Assembly: GCF_001434785.1 (NCBI RefSeq)
Contig: NZ_AZDT01000066.1
Coordinates: 1-41,708 of the forward strand
Length of the DNA stretch: 41,708 nt
Source: Levilactobacillus namurensis DSM 19117
GTDB lineage: Bacteria > Bacillota > Bacilli > Lactobacillales > Lactobacillaceae
Reading direction: 5' to 3'
A model generated the notes under the pieces. The model saw only the letters and a list, made by a program, of their open reading frames with translations, was not told where the DNA came from and did no database searches. Shown here piece after piece: positions 41,563 to 41,708 of the stretch; position 1 is the stretch's first letter; the number at the start of each line of letters is the position of its first letter. The position numbers were made by a program, and so were the translations under genes.

Positions 41563-41601
41563 AAAAAGCCGCTGGGTGCAAGTCACCTCAGCGGCTTTTT
41601 T
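41563..41601 (+). terminator. yidC terminator
   Basis: AAAAAGCCGCTG pairs with CAGCGGCTTTTT, followed by further T. Confidence 0.9.
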
Positions 41602-41620
41602 AATGGTCACTGCGGGTCAT

Positions 41621-41708
41621 TCGCCTTACTGGACGGCCAGACAAGGCCGGAGCGCCGTCTATCCACGTCGTGTTAGTTAGGCGTAAACTGGTCGCCCTCC
41701 GGCGCTCA
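41621..41708. repeat. Dispersed repeat, third copy, running to the window edge
   Basis: TCGCCTTACTGGACGGCCAGACAAGGCCGGAGCGCCG resembles the left end of the element at 29894 (split here for length: the matching blocks are CGCCTTAC, GGCCAGACA and GGAACGCCG-like). The far end TGGTCGCCC near 41690 resembles the right end of that element. It is cut by the window edge. Confidence 0.55.

Noticed and set aside
1-41708. CRISPR array
   Set aside because: No regularly spaced short direct repeats with unique spacers were seen; the tandem 21-base units at 8666-8707 are only two and have no spacers.

Overview
The window is a chromosomal segment around the replication origin of a low-to-medium-GC Gram-positive bacterium. 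The conserved order rpmH-rnpA-yidC (plus strand) and dnaA-dnaN-yaaA-recF-gyrB-gyrA-rpsF-ssb-rpsR, gdpP-rplI-dnaB, walR-walK-yycH-yycI, walJ-htrA, rlmH (minus strand, running left) is that of Bacillota. Protein style (DnaA, GyrA, WalK, a T-box in front of an oligopeptide-binding lipoprotein, a TipA-type regulator, GC-leaning codon use) points to Lactobacillaceae, perhaps a Levilactobacillus-like species. The species is inferred and cannot be fixed from the sequence alone. The window is drawn reversed relative to the usual dnaA-first map.

Layout. 1-4500 is an AT-richer accessory stretch: a truncated large serine recombinase, a secreted protein of unknown function, and a small module (LysR regulator, 70-aa protein, alpha/beta hydrolase) that abuts the 3' end of rlmH and is bracketed by direct repeats resembling staphylococcal SCC attachment sites. 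4520-13650 is rlmH, htrA, walJ and the wal cell-wall regulon, interrupted by about 1 kb of foreign-looking DNA between yycI and walJ that encodes a 51-aa membrane protein. The rlmH-htrA gap carries a dense DnaA-box cluster far from oriC. 14.2-21.1 kb holds two duplicated tRNA-Lys(CUU) genes, a YczE-type membrane protein, a T-box-controlled oligopeptide-binding lipoprotein, a small exported protein, an MFS transporter, a flavin reductase with a perfect parS site inside it, and a zinc alcohol dehydrogenase. 21.4-25.9 kb is dnaB-rplI-gdpP. 26.1-28.5 kb holds a TipA-type MerR regulator (with a second parS-like site), a flavodoxin-like protein and a nitroreductase. 28.5-36.3 kb is rpsR-ssb-rpsF, a repeat element, then gyrA-gyrB-recF-yaaA. 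36.7-40.1 kb is dnaN, dnaA and a bipartite oriC. 40.1-41.5 kb is rpmH-rnpA-yidC, followed by another copy of the dispersed repeat.

How it works together. DnaA, DnaN, DnaB, SSB, RecF and gyrase make up initiation, elongation and topology control around oriC. The parS sites (the parB gene is not in the window) mark this arm for ParB/SMC loading. The WalKR two-component system with YycH/YycI, WalJ and HtrA couples wall metabolism and envelope quality control to growth. GdpP degrades c-di-AMP. The accessory genes are mainly redox (flavin reductase, nitroreductase, flavodoxin-like, alcohol dehydrogenase), peptide uptake and small exported proteins. The points most worth a second look are the SCC-like repeats at rlmH, the remote DnaA-box cluster that overlaps the rlmH promoter, and the insertion inside the wal gene cluster with a quorum-sensing-type promoter.
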